Shown here: positions 15,103-24,968 of the stretch, piece after piece
Layout: each line of letters opens with the position of its first letter
How positions within the stretch are numbered: the first letter of the stretch is position 1
Source of the DNA: a virus
DNA: 64,000 bases
Direction: 5' to 3' (one strand)
Virus record (IMG/VR): IMGVR_UViG_3300031857_000018
Span: 105,329 to 169,328 of that record
Notes under the pieces: model-generated
What the model saw: only the letters and a program-made list of their open reading frames with translations
Databases searched by the model: none
What the model was told of the DNA's origin: nothing
Made by a program: the position numbers and the translations under genes

Positions 15103-15300
15103 TTAATACTCTCGGCCCTCGAACAACTTAATCAATCGGTAATGCCATTCTGCAGGAAAATCTGCGAGTCTGGAACTACTCTTTGCTTGTTGATGTGCCT
15201 CTTTTCTTGTCGTCGCCTCTACTATACGGTAGGGCGCTTGGTATCCATTTCTGTGACACCATTCCACTCTCCAAAGTGGATACTGTGCTTGCGCTTTCAT
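15103..15300 (-). CDS. unknown small basic protein in the tRNA cluster
   Basis: 65 residues from MKAQAQYPLWRVEWCHRNGY; the frame opens at 15309. Compact alpha/beta with RIVEATTRKEAHQQAKSSSR. Sits between tRNA genes, where phages often carry small unknown genes. An imperfect palindrome of AATGATC units lies just upstream (15299-15317). Confidence 0.55.
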   Translation of the reverse strand: MKAQAQYPLWRVEWCHRNGYQAPYRIVEATTRKEAHQQAKSSSRLADFPAEWHYRLIKLFEGREY

Positions 15301-15362
15301 AATGATCAATGATCATTGTCAGCCATAAGAATTGAGCATGTTACCCTTGTTTATTAATTTAG

Positions 15363-15445
15363 TACTCGGAGCGGGACTTGAACCCGCACGACCAATTGGC
15401 CAACAGATTTTAAGTCTGTCGTGTCTACCATTCCACCACCCAAGC
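15363..15445 (-). tRNA. tRNA-Leu (TAA)
   Basis: 83-nt class II tRNA. Acceptor GCTTGGG/TCCGAGT with G1-U72, anticodon stem ACAGA/TCTGT with loop CTTAAAA (anticodon TAA), a normal long variable arm (TTGGCCAATTGGTCG) and T-arm GCGGG-TTCAAGT-CCCGC. Confidence 0.92.
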
Positions 15446-15517
15446 AAGTGCCTGTCTTTCCAGGCTGTACAACAAGGATATTCTTTGCGCATTAAGGACT
15501 CTCTTGTGCTTCCTTTG

Positions 15518-15591
15518 TACTCCTAGCAGGACTCGAACCTGCAACGCCTAGATCCTAAATCTAGTGTGTCTACCAATTCCACCATAGAAGC
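15518..15591 (-). tRNA. tRNA-Leu (TAG) with short variable loop
   Basis: 74 nt. Acceptor GCTTCTA/TAGGAGT (G1-U72), D-arm like the other Leu tRNA (GTGGAATTGGTAGACAC), anticodon stem CTAGA/TCTAG with loop TTTAGGA (anticodon TAG), T-arm GCAGG-TTCGAGT-CCTGC. The variable region is only 4-5 nt, whereas leucine tRNAs are normally class II with a long arm. Confidence 0.85.
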
Positions 15592-15765
15592 TTGAGCGTA
15601 GTGGGACTGCAGATCCCTGAGGCTCCTACGCAAGTTGTTCCTCTTTATGCCGGCGCCGCTCCCTGCACGGGACTTGTACTTTGTCCTATTAAGCGTTTAT
15701 GCAAAAGACACATCCTGGTACGCCGACCTGGGTAACCCAAATCCAATGCGTGATGTGTACTTTAG
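15592..15765 (-). other. structured spacer in tRNA cluster
   Basis: No ORF. Contains GCGTAG/CTACGC (15596-15632) closing an inner GGGA/TCCC hairpin, an ACACATC/GATGTGT long-range pairing, and a decayed T-arm-like CAAGTCCCG. May be a processing spacer or a degenerate tRNA remnant. Confidence 0.3.
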
Positions 15766-15837
15766 TAGTCCCACGGAGAATCGAACTCCGATTTCTAGGA
15801 TGAAAACCTAACGTCCTAACCGTTAGACGATGGGACC
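15766..15837 (-). tRNA. tRNA-Glu (TTC)
   Basis: 72-nt cloverleaf: acceptor GGTCCCA/TGGGACT (G1-U72), anticodon loop TTTTCAT (anticodon TTC) on stem TTAGG/CCTAG, T-arm CGGAG-TTCGATT-CTCCG. First tRNA to be transcribed in the leftward cluster. Confidence 0.9.
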
Positions 15838-15882
15838 ATAAATAAGAATGGCGTTTAAACCTTGCGTACCAGCTACCATTCT

Positions 15883-16041
15883 TTATTCTTTACTTCCTGA
15901 GTGTATCAAAAAGTCTCGATACTCGTCATTCTCCAATTCACATAACCGATCCAAGCAAGCATCATACGAGCCGGTTTTCAATATGCGGCCGGTGTAATCA
16001 ACCAATAGCCAAACATCAGGACCAAATTTGATAATTTCCAT
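15883..16041 (-). CDS. unknown 52-residue protein
   Basis: MEIIKFGPDVWLLVDYTGRI, then TGSYDACLDRLCELENDEYR. Short strand-turn-strand then acidic helix. Clear promoter at 16060-16091. Function unknown. Confidence 0.6.
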   Translation of the reverse strand: MEIIKFGPDVWLLVDYTGRILKTGSYDACLDRLCELENDEYRDFLIHSGSKE

Positions 16042-16059
16042 CTCTTTATTTTTATAATA

Positions 16060-16091
16060 TAAATATAAGAAATAAAAACCAAAAGTCCTAA
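16060..16091 (-). promoter_or_regulatory. promoter, TTAGGA type
   Basis: TTATATTTA, 17-bp spacer, TTAGGA. Directs the 52-residue gene and possibly the tRNA cluster beyond it. Confidence 0.55.
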
Positions 16092-16489
16092 TCTTTCTGC
16101 AACATTTTTTCTACTCGATTGCGAGCCTTCTCACCTAATGGTATTGGATGACCTTCTTCATCGATATGCACGAACTTGATGTGTGTGCGAAGCACTATAA
16201 CCTGATTGCCCGTGTATACATTGTGTGCTCTGGCTTCCATGTACAGGTTGATGGATGAGTTACCTATTGCTTGTGGCTGACCATATATCTTAAGTAGTTG
16301 GCCTTCCCGGGCTGGCTTCTCAAAATTGCATTTGTCAATGCTAACCGTAACCATACGGGGTGTATCACAAAGTTGCATTGAGTAGCCGGCTGCAGCTGCA
16401 TCGATCCAAGCCAACAGCTTTCCTCCGAACAGGTTGCCATGAAACCCTAGGTCGGATTTCTTGATTGGGTGTGTGTTTAGTAATTCCAT
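16088..16489 (-). CDS. hotdog-fold acyl-CoA thioesterase
   Basis: 133 residues from MELLNTHPIKKSDLGFHGNL; the ATG at 16489 overlaps the upstream stop as TAATG, so this start is preferred over 16519. GFHGNLFGGKLLAWIDAAAA is the hotdog helix signature of acyl-CoA thioesterases (HxxxN..GG...D), and the C-terminus matches the YciA/4HBT type. Expected to hydrolyse acyl-CoA in the host cytoplasm. Last gene of an operon with a GNAT and an ABC membrane protein, which hints at lipid or envelope chemistry. Confidence 0.8.
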   Translation of the reverse strand: MELLNTHPIKKSDLGFHGNLFGGKLLAWIDAAAAGYSMQLCDTPRMVTVSIDKCNFEKPAREGQLLKIYGQPQAIGNSSINLYMEARAHNVYTGNQVIVLRTHIKFVHIDEEGHPIPLGEKARNRVEKMLQKD

Positions 16490-16818
16490 TATTCCACTGT
16501 TTTCTCTACGTATGTGCAAGTCTCACCTGCATCAAATCCTTTTTCTAATAGCAAGGGCAGGGAAGCTGGCTTGCACCAAGCATACACCAAGTACCCTTTG
16601 AATCTTTGCTGCACATACTCCCAACGGGCGTCCCACAGCATTCGAAAGATTCCTTTGCGACGATGGTCTTCATGTACCCAAGCATCTAGGAACTTGATGC
16701 GTTGTGTTTCTTCTCGTTCCATGTAGATGTGTCCTACAATGTCTCCGTTTACCATGGCGATCCAGGTTTCAAGTCGTTGAGCATTGCTTTTAAGATGTAC
16801 TATTTTAATGTCTTCCAT
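16489..16818 (-). CDS. GNAT-family N-acetyltransferase
   Basis: 109 residues. VGHIYMEREETQ, then AWVHEDHRRKGIFRMLWDAR, the acetyl-CoA-binding motif A (R-R-K-G), and a C-terminal PASLPLLLEKGF typical of the fold. Transfers an acetyl group to an unknown amine. It lies three bases after the ABC membrane gene and overlaps the thioesterase. Confidence 0.75.
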   Translation of the reverse strand: MEDIKIVHLKSNAQRLETWIAMVNGDIVGHIYMEREETQRIKFLDAWVHEDHRRKGIFRMLWDARWEYVQQRFKGYLVYAWCKPASLPLLLEKGFDAGETCTYVEKTVE

Positions 16819-16821
16819 AAG

Positions 16822-17646
16822 TTAATGTATTCGTTTTAATATGTCACTTAATCGGCTATACATTTCTACTGCTATCGGTACTGACATCAGTGCAATAAGA
16901 AAATTGTTTACATACGAGTATACTGTAATCACACTACCAATTGTAACATGTTGGGTTGTAAGTACCAACACTATGATCGACGCAAACAAAAATATGTTTT
17001 TAATCATCATGATGAGAAACCAATTCTTTCCTTGCAGAGTTGATTGGAATATCTCTAGTTGGCGCCGGCGATTAAAAAACAGCACTGAGGCATCATATCC
17101 AGCTTGTATAGCGTCTCCTTTGCGTTCATAATGTGTGTTCCTCAGTTTGATTGCCTGCTTTATTTTGCTGTATAGTAAGGTTACAGCAGCAAGTATCATC
17201 ACGAATGCAATACTAACCAACACACCAACCTGCCAATTTTCTGAGTAAATAAACCCGATGGATCCTACGATTGTAACAATGGTTGCGATATAGTAATGCA
17301 CATATCCTTCCAATACATTAACAATATCATGGGCCATATCTGTTCTAGCAATTTTGGTTGATGCATCATGATGCGGTTGCCGCAGAAATCGAAACACGAT
17401 GCTGTTGTATATTCGAGTGTACACTTTGGTATCATACACCATTCGTTTATAATTAAAAAATGCAGATAAGAAATATGAGGTTCCTAACAGCACCAACCAA
17501 TGCCATGTGCCACTCATCAGGCCGTCAATGCTTTTACCAAGCAGAAATGGTGTTGCTAGATTAGACAGCTCGGTGACGAGCATGAACAAGTAAATGAATG
17601 ATAGCTGGCGTCGATGCTGTTTGAATATCTCATAAATTTTATTCAT
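16822..17646 (-). CDS. ABC exporter transmembrane domain without ATPase
   Basis: 274 residues with about six TM helices and the layout of a type I ABC exporter membrane domain (IYNSIVFRFLRQP, then TKIARTDMAHDIVNVLEGYV). The ORF ends after the last TM helix; no Walker A, signature or Walker B follows, and no ATPase gene is next to it. It resembles the stand-alone six-TM ABC_membrane_3 family. It may pair with a host ATPase or act without one. Overlaps the papain-fold gene by 8 bp. Confidence 0.78.
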   Translation of the reverse strand: MNKIYEIFKQHRRQLSFIYLFMLVTELSNLATPFLLGKSIDGLMSGTWHWLVLLGTSYFLSAFFNYKRMVYDTKVYTRIYNSIVFRFLRQPHHDASTKIARTDMAHDIVNVLEGYVHYYIATIVTIVGSIGFIYSENWQVGVLVSIAFVMILAAVTLLYSKIKQAIKLRNTHYERKGDAIQAGYDASVLFFNRRRQLEIFQSTLQGKNWFLIMMIKNIFLFASIIVLVLTTQHVTIGSVITVYSYVNNFLIALMSVPIAVEMYSRLSDILKRIH

Positions 17647-18142
17647 AGTTTAATTGATTAACGTCACTTTGATCGTCGGGTATGCCGGTGAGTGAATATC
17701 TATCTTTATTTAGATCCGCAGCTAGTTTAGTCTTAATAAACTGCTCCTCGCCTACCGGATCATATATGTTCCCTTGCGAATCTCGTACCCAGTAATGCGG
17801 AATAAACTTCCATTGATCAGCATATTCGCTAGTCTCAATCCACTGTTTTCTATCGTTAGCATCATTCCAATTCCCACCATCCGAAATAAACTCGCGTTTC
17901 ATTTCTTCAGTGAAGTCAGCTTTATCGTATACGACTGAATCCGCCTTAAAATATCCTTCTACGCGATTCAATTCTTGCGCCCCATGTTTTGTCAAAAACT
18001 GCATAAAACTCAACGCAGCAGGACCACAATTATCTCTTTTGCAGAAGTACTTCAGTTCCTTAGGACTTACGGTTTGTTTCCACTGAGCAATAAGACTCTC
18101 TGGCGATGCTGTCTCTTTCAATAAATCTTTTAATCGTATCAT
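17639..18142 (-). CDS. papain-like-fold protein with capsid-targeting-like N-terminus
   Basis: 167 residues. Starts MIRLKDLLKETASPES, resembling T4 internal-protein targeting peptides (L-K-E cleavage possible after residue 10). Then DNCGPAALSFMQFLTKHG with a candidate catalytic Cys, and PHYWVRDSQGNIYDPVGEEQ with His and Asp, the order expected of papain-fold peptidases or deamidases. If packaged, it could be delivered with the DNA and act on a host protein at once. Enzyme activity and packaging are inferred. Confidence 0.6.
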   Translation of the reverse strand: MIRLKDLLKETASPESLIAQWKQTVSPKELKYFCKRDNCGPAALSFMQFLTKHGAQELNRVEGYFKADSVVYDKADFTEEMKREFISDGGNWNDANDRKQWIETSEYADQWKFIPHYWVRDSQGNIYDPVGEEQFIKTKLAADLNKDRYSLTGIPDDQSDVNQLNYE

Positions 18143-18144
18143 AC

Positions 18145-18157
18145 GTATAAATATCGA
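18145..18157 (-). promoter_or_regulatory. late-type motif TCGATATTTATAC
   Basis: Minus-strand GATATTTATA just upstream of the papain-fold gene. The same TGATATTTATA word precedes virion, lysis and glycan operons, so it may mark a later expression class. Confidence 0.4.
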
Positions 18158-18158
18158 T

Positions 18159-18201
18159 TAATTTGATAACGGTGCTTTAATTGTTGGGTGTGATTGTTAC
18201 T
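18159..18201 (+). repeat. direct repeat, copy A of the thyA 3' end
   Basis: 43 bp matching 18428-18470 at 38 positions, including 23 identical bases in a row. It overlaps the end of the gene at 18177-18413. The sequence belongs to the thyA terminus, so the downstream gene is flanked by a partial copy of thyA. Confidence 0.85.
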
Positions 18202-18413
18202 TTATACTTCATTGTTTTGTCATTCATATCCATAATACCAAATACAACAGAATCCGTATCATCAGGATTAATTAATGTAGGTGTTACGAGATAACCTTGC
18301 AGAATTTCTAAGTCTCTACGTATTTGTTTTACTAAATCAATAGGGATTTTAGTTTCAATTTCTGATTTTTCAAATGTTTCTGGATTGTAATAATCCGCTT
18401 TGTAATTTTCCAT
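18177..18413 (-). CDS. unknown 78-residue protein inserted after thyA
   Basis: MENYKADYYNPETFEKSEIE; acidic alpha/beta protein with KVTITPNN at the end. Its last bases are part of a repeat copied from the thyA 3' end, so it looks like a small cassette inserted there. Function unknown. Confidence 0.6.
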   Translation of the reverse strand: MENYKADYYNPETFEKSEIETKIPIDLVKQIRRDLEILQGYLVTPTLINPDDTDSVVFGIMDMNDKTMKYKVTITPNN

Positions 18414-18426
18414 GATTTTTATTTTT

Positions 18427-19569
18427 TTAATTTGATAACGGTGCTTTAATGTGTGGGTGTGATTGGTAGTTGCCTAGTTGAAGATCCTCCTCCAACAGAC
18501 ACTTGCAGAAGTTATCGTTGCTGAAACCTTCTACCACTGCTACGGCATCTATAGGTCCTACTCCACATTCTCCAGATTCAGTTGGCCACCACTCTGTGTT
18601 AATGTTTAAGGTTGGTAATGGATATGGTTCTCTTGTTAGTTGTTCCTTTGCTTGTTCAATATGATTAGAATACAAATGCGTATCACCCAAGTTACCAATC
18701 AATTCATCTGGAACCATGTTCACTGCCTTTGCAATGATTTCAAGTAGTAAACCATAAGAAGCAATATTGAATGGTAAACCTAAGAATGTATCTACTGAAC
18801 GTTGGTTCCACATTAAAGAGATTGCTCTGGTTGGTATGTTATTTCTATCCCAAGATTCAACCGTCATAGGTGATACAAACTCAGAATCATACTTAGCTAA
18901 TTTTCTTCTTTCTTCCAAACTCAACTCTCTTGTATAAACTTGAAATCCATAATGACAAGGTGGAAGTGTCATTTGGTCTAATTCACCTACATTCCAAGCT
19001 GAAACCATTAGGCGTCTTGAGTCTGGGTTTGTTTTAAGTTGGTATATGAGCACTCCTATTTGATCGTGCCATAAAGATCCTTTAGCTAAAGGGTGAACAT
19101 CAGGAATACTCAACCATCCTTGCCACTTTCTCCATTGTTTACCGTACACGGGACCTAAATCACCATATAGTTCTGAAAACTTATCGTTATTTTTAACCCA
19201 GTTAATAAATTCTTCTTTTGAAAAAGGTCTATTTTGGGTTTCATCGTTTTCATAAATAACACCATGAAGTTTATCCTTTTCATATTTTTTTAAGTACGCT
19301 TTATACGCATCACCATCCCATATATGACAATCATTATCAACAAGGTATTTGATGTTCGTATCACCACGCAAGAACCACATTAGCTCTGTTGCTATAAGTC
19401 TGAATGGCATCTTTTTAGTTGTGAGCAAAGGAAACCCTTCTGACATCTTATGACGTATCTGCCTACCGAATACAGATAGTGTTCCTGTACCTGTTCGGTC
19501 TTGTTTAGTTACTCCATTCTCTAAGATATCTTGGAGCAATGCTGTGTATTGTTTATCTAGCGTATTCAA
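18427..19569 (-). CDS. thyA: thymidylate synthase
   Basis: 380 residues. RTGTGT at 25-30, TTKKMPFRLIATELMWFLRG, and the catalytic Cys205 in TLPPCHYGFQVY with SWDRNN and NIASYG further on. Makes dTMP from dUMP with methylenetetrahydrofolate and pairs with the dUTPase at 61948-62400, which supplies dUMP. Longer than E. coli ThyA because of an insertion at ~90-135. Its start overlaps the upstream gene. Confidence 0.96.
   Translation of the reverse strand: MNTLDKQYTALLQDILENGVTKQDRTGTGTLSVFGRQIRHKMSEGFPLLTTKKMPFRLIATELMWFLRGDTNIKYLVDNDCHIWDGDAYKAYLKKYEKDKLHGVIYENDETQNRPFSKEEFINWVKNNDKFSELYGDLGPVYGKQWRKWQGWLSIPDVHPLAKGSLWHDQIGVLIYQLKTNPDSRRLMVSAWNVGELDQMTLPPCHYGFQVYTRELSLEERRKLAKYDSEFVSPMTVESWDRNNIPTRAISLMWNQRSVDTFLGLPFNIASYGLLLEIIAKAVNMVPDELIGNLGDTHLYSNHIEQAKEQLTREPYPLPTLNINTEWWPTESGECGVGPIDAVAVVEGFSNDNFCKCLLEEDLQLGNYQSHPHIKAPLSN
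18428..18470 (+). repeat. direct repeat, copy B within thyA 3' end
   Basis: 43 bp covering the last codons and stop of thyA; near-identical to 18159-18201. The two copies bracket the 78-residue gene. Confidence 0.85.
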
Positions 19570-19913
19570 AAGTATAAGTCTTGTAATCGTTTAATTTCTG
19601 CAATTATATCTTTTAGTCGGTTGATCTCTGCAATCACATCGTCACCTAACTCAATCTTTGACATCATTGAGATATCAACAAGCTGTGTTTCCAACAAGTG
19701 AATTAGTTGTTCTTCTGCAGATGCCGTAATCAGCTCTACTGGCTCCAATTGTCCCTCATTGAAAATATGCAATAGACCATAGTCATCCATTTCTCCAACT
19801 ACTCGAATGTCGCCACCCAATGTTTCAAACACACCTACGATTGTGCAAGGAAAATCATATCCTTTTGGTTTGTAGGCTTTGTCCCCTACCTGGAATTTTG
19901 TTTGTTTATTCAT
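19566..19913 (-). CDS. unknown SH3-like phage protein
   Basis: 115 residues. N-terminal half (KFQVGDKAYKPKGYDFPCTI, then VVGEMDDYGLLHIFNEGQL) resembles a small beta-barrel; the C-terminal half is helical (DVIAEINRLKDIIAEIKRLQ) and could be a coiled coil. Overlaps thyA by 4 bp. Function unknown. Confidence 0.65.
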   Translation of the reverse strand: MNKQTKFQVGDKAYKPKGYDFPCTIVGVFETLGGDIRVVGEMDDYGLLHIFNEGQLEPVELITASAEEQLIHLLETQLVDISMMSKIELGDDVIAEINRLKDIIAEIKRLQDLYF

Positions 19914-20178
19914 AACCTTCTACTAGTTTCATTATGTTTCGTGCTAACTCTCCTGCGGTGCGAGTGCCATCCAGGCTCCATTCAATAATCATATGCTCAA
20001 CCTCAGCTGAGGTATCATACAAGCCATCAGCCTCAGCATCTGACACTAAGTCCTGTAATGCAACTTCCTGCCGTTGCTTTTTTGTCATTGTTGGTATCTC
20101 AACAGTAACATACTGTGGTGTCAATTGATCCGGTCCGATCCCAACGCACACTTCGATTGTTTTATTTCGTTTCGCCAT
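19906..20178 (-). CDS. unknown 90-residue protein
   Basis: MAKRNKTIEVCVGIGPDQLT. N-terminal beta strand then helices with acidic residues (SDAEADGLYDTSAEVEHMII). Overlaps both neighbours slightly, as expected of a coupled operon. Function unknown. Confidence 0.6.
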   Translation of the reverse strand: MAKRNKTIEVCVGIGPDQLTPQYVTVEIPTMTKKQRQEVALQDLVSDAEADGLYDTSAEVEHMIIEWSLDGTRTAGELARNIMKLVEGYE

Positions 20179-20278
20179 ATTTTTTTCTTAGGAATTCTGC
20201 GTATGCTACTCGTCGCTTAGGTTTAATGAAAACCCAACCATAAGTCATTTCAAACCATTTAATGAATCTATATTTCAT
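20162..20278 (-). CDS. unknown 38-residue basic protein
   Basis: MKYRFIKWFEMTYGWVFIKP, ending RKKYGETK. Its ATG overlaps the upstream stop as ATGA, which supports it as a real coupled gene, and its end overlaps the next gene by 17 bp. Aromatic and basic. Function unknown. Confidence 0.55.
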   Translation of the reverse strand: MKYRFIKWFEMTYGWVFIKPKRRVAYAEFLRKKYGETK

Positions 20279-20550
20279 ACTCGATGTGCTTCTAACAAGT
20301 TAATTAATGCTTGTGTTTTTGCAAAATCATAAAAACGAATAGCTGGGTCTGTTTCGAAAAATTCGGCAAACCATTCACCATCTACAGTTTCATCTGATGC
20401 ATTTGTTATGAGTTCGAATCCTCGAGCAATTGTATACGTATAATAATAAAATTCATCTTCCGTCCATGTATTGCCAAGATCGTCTTCACATTCTACACCT
20501 TCTTCGTGTTGTCGCTCAAAACCTAGTAATTGTATTTCTTTTTCTGTCAT
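20275..20550 (-). CDS. unknown acidic protein
   Basis: 91 residues, MTEKEIQLLGFERQHEEGVE. Resembles a type of short phage protein starting with a helix and LLGF, followed by FYYYTYTIARGFELITNASD. Function unknown. Confidence 0.6.
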   Translation of the reverse strand: MTEKEIQLLGFERQHEEGVECEDDLGNTWTEDEFYYYTYTIARGFELITNASDETVDGEWFAEFFETDPAIRFYDFAKTQALINLLEAHRV

Positions 20551-20566
20551 AACTTATAATATAAAT

Positions 20567-20779
20567 TTATTCTATAATTTCAAAGTCTATATCGGGTATT
20601 GTTTCACAAAACATGAAATGAGTCTGTGTTCTCAGAGCATGGTCTGCCCCGACTGCTAACATGTACTGTTGCACTATTTCCATGTTAGGTGGTTCATCTA
20701 ATTTAGCAGCAAAACAGCTTACTGGCTTCTGCGTTATAATAATGTAAGCTACATCATTGTGCTTGTATACCTTCTGCAT
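20567..20779 (-). CDS. unknown 70-residue protein
   Basis: Start chosen at MQKVYKHNDVAYIIITQKPV; the frame is open to 20812, which would overlap the neighbour. Alpha/beta with CFAAKLDEPPNMEIVQQYML. Function unknown. Confidence 0.55.
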   Translation of the reverse strand: MQKVYKHNDVAYIIITQKPVSCFAAKLDEPPNMEIVQQYMLAVGADHALRTQTHFMFCETIPDIDFEIIE

Positions 20780-20799
20780 ATTAACCTCATTAAAAGTGC

Positions 20800-22694
<1,895 letters not shown>

Positions 22695-22718
22695 TTATTT
22701 CCTTTTATAACTTTATTT

Positions 22719-22732
22719 AATATAAATATTTA
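22719..22732 (-). promoter_or_regulatory. promoter-like motif upstream of groEL
   Basis: Minus-strand TAAATATTTATATT about 30 bp before the ATG, related to the TGATATTTATA word. Overlaps the stop of the upstream VWA gene. Confidence 0.35.
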
Positions 22733-24820
22733 CTGAGCCATTTCCAAGAATTTTTTGTTAATTGTTTTGGAAACCTCGGTCATATTTTCTGGACGAATGA
22801 ATTGAGCATCCTGACCATACATAGTTTTGAAACATCGCACATCAGTTTCATATGACCCGTGTGAGATGAAGTAACTAATAACATTGATACCTATCTCGCG
22901 CATTCCATCCACGCAACGCTTTGTGAACTGCACAGGATCAAACCAATAATCTGCTCCGCTAATTGCGGTAGGTGCTCCATCTGAGTAGTTAATGAAAATC
23001 AATTCATCGCCTTTAGCATCCGCTTTAATGTCATTCTCAATACTTTTGAATGCTACACCTTCCGGAGTACAACCAAATGTGCTAAGATATTTGAACATGT
23101 TTCGGATCTTGCTAATCTTGTCGTGAGCTGAGTCATATGCATACACAGTCACACAACGCTCACTGCTTCCTGCAATATTGGATGTTCCTCGCAAAGATAT
23201 TTGCACTCGGATTCCTGTGGTCATTGCTGCAGCTTGTGCGATTGCTACTGCTGAGGTAATTGCTTGTTCCAACTTGTCGCCAGACATCGATCCGGATGCA
23301 TCAATTGAAATATGAATAAAATAGTTCTTGTAACGGTCAGTTACGATGCGGTGGAACACATTAGCATTGTTATATCCTAATTGTGATACCAATCGACGGT
23401 CAATCTTACCAGCTGTCAATCTAGTAGTTTTAAGTGTGCGGTCTGCACTACGTAGTTGCAATTTGTTTCCTAACTGCTTGCCTAAAACAATACCTCGATT
23501 AACTGCTTCATTCATACGGACCATGTCTCGTACACCATACCCATTATCAGTGAGTTGTCGTTTTCCGTTAATAACATCAGCCGCATTGCTAGAAAACAAC
23601 TGAGGCAAACTGCATACAATAGATTGAGTTAGCTTCTTAATAACAACCGTTGTCACCGGACAGCCATCGCCTGCTTTGTTAGTATACACATCGCGGGTTT
23701 CGGTTCCTGACTCGCGAAGAGCATTAACAACTGCTGCATCACTTTTGCTAAGACGTCCTTGTTTCTTTTGCTCGCCGGACAAGAATTCTCGTTGAGCTTG
23801 GATAGCCTTTGCCAGTTTATCCAACTCTTTCATTGACATCTTAGGATGCGTTTCTTCTGATTGGTCGTCATCAGATCCATCGCCACCATCGCCAGGTTCT
23901 CCTTCGCCTTCGCTGTCAGACGGTTCGCCTTCTGAATCTGCATCTCCTGGTATTCCTGCTTGTGGAGTTCCTCCTGCTTGTGGTGTCGGCTGAGTTGTCC
24001 CGGGATTTGGTACTGATGGCAATGTGCCTACTGCGGATCTTACTATGCGGAACATATCAATAGCCAACATCAAAGCATCCTCGGTAGTCTTTAAGCGATC
24101 AATGTTGCGAAGATCTACTAGGTTCCATATATCTCGCAAAGCCTTAAGCGAATCTAATTGTCGGTTTGGATTAGTGAAGTTGATGATGTGGAACATGTAC
24201 GTGTCCCAATCTTCATCGGTCTTCTCGTTTCCAATCAACGCTTTGTCAATAATTTTGTCGTTGAAGTATTTGTCATACATTGCTTCATAATACATACGGT
24301 ATCCCGGAGCATTAGTATAGATTTTATAATCGATGCGACGGTCTTCAACCCAATTCAATAAGTCTTTGATTACTGCAAAGTCGCGGTTGGTCATTGTCAT
24401 TTCTGGATCCAAGCCTTGCATCTGAACAATCTTTCCCATCCTAGTACCAGATAATGAATGAGAACCTTTAAACATGGTAAAGTCAGTGTATGCAATATGG
24501 GAACCTTCATGCAATGCTAATCCTACAGCTGGGTCAAAGTTCTTGTCCTCCAACTTGGTACCAATCACAACTTTCTCGCCATCGGTGTAACTTTGGTCGT
24601 TGCTTTGGAATACTACTGGGATCTGCTTGCCTGTAACGATATTAACAAAGTTACCGATAGCTCGTTGAGCTGCAGCCAATTTGGTAAAGTCGGTGCTTTT
24701 GCCTCGGCCAAAGTCGGTATCAAAATCTTCGTTTAACCAAAAGCTTGATGCTGCGCGTTGGTATCCGCGGAAGCCAGTGCCGGCTTGAATTGCATTGGGA
24801 AATTTAATGTCTCTTTTCAT
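22730..24820 (-). CDS. VWA-domain protein with HExxH motif (CobT-like/DUF2201-like)
   Basis: 696 residues. N-terminal region carries LALHEGSHIAYTDF (HEGSH at 104-108), a zinc-metallopeptidase motif. A very acidic low-complexity linker follows (~290-325). The C-terminal VWA domain has an intact MIDAS, DASGSMSG, near residue 500. The partner AAA+ ATPase gene is next upstream. This is a MoxR/VWA-type pair in which the ATPase remodels something held by the VWA protein. Target unknown. Promoter 24842-24874. Confidence 0.8.
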   Translation of the reverse strand: MKRDIKFPNAIQAGTGFRGYQRAASSFWLNEDFDTDFGRGKSTDFTKLAAAQRAIGNFVNIVTGKQIPVVFQSNDQSYTDGEKVVIGTKLEDKNFDPAVGLALHEGSHIAYTDFTMFKGSHSLSGTRMGKIVQMQGLDPEMTMTNRDFAVIKDLLNWVEDRRIDYKIYTNAPGYRMYYEAMYDKYFNDKIIDKALIGNEKTDEDWDTYMFHIINFTNPNRQLDSLKALRDIWNLVDLRNIDRLKTTEDALMLAIDMFRIVRSAVGTLPSVPNPGTTQPTPQAGGTPQAGIPGDADSEGEPSDSEGEGEPGDGGDGSDDDQSEETHPKMSMKELDKLAKAIQAQREFLSGEQKKQGRLSKSDAAVVNALRESGTETRDVYTNKAGDGCPVTTVVIKKLTQSIVCSLPQLFSSNAADVINGKRQLTDNGYGVRDMVRMNEAVNRGIVLGKQLGNKLQLRSADRTLKTTRLTAGKIDRRLVSQLGYNNANVFHRIVTDRYKNYFIHISIDASGSMSGDKLEQAITSAVAIAQAAAMTTGIRVQISLRGTSNIAGSSERCVTVYAYDSAHDKISKIRNMFKYLSTFGCTPEGVAFKSIENDIKADAKGDELIFINYSDGAPTAISGADYWFDPVQFTKRCVDGMREIGINVISYFISHGSYETDVRCFKTMYGQDAQFIRPENMTEVSKTINKKFLEMAQ

Positions 24821-24841
24821 ATCAACTCTTTTTATATATTA

Positions 24842-24874
24842 TAAATATAAGAAATTATTTGGTATTATCCAACC
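24842..24874 (-). promoter_or_regulatory. promoter, GGTTGG type
   Basis: TTATATTTA, 17-bp spacer, GGTTGGA upstream of the VWA gene. Confidence 0.65.
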
Positions 24875-24883
24875 AAAAAGATT

Positions 24884-24947
24884 AAAAAAATGGAGCTGTT
24901 TACACACTAACCGTTATGCCTATCAGGTTAAACGGGTCACTCCATTT
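24884..24947 (-). terminator. intrinsic terminator after the AAA+ gene
   Basis: AATGGAG / CTCCATT stem with a T-run on the minus strand, right after the stop of the AAA+ gene at 24969. It separates the two partner genes, each with its own promoter. Confidence 0.6.
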
Positions 24948-24968
24948 TCTTGAGCTATGAAAAAGATC

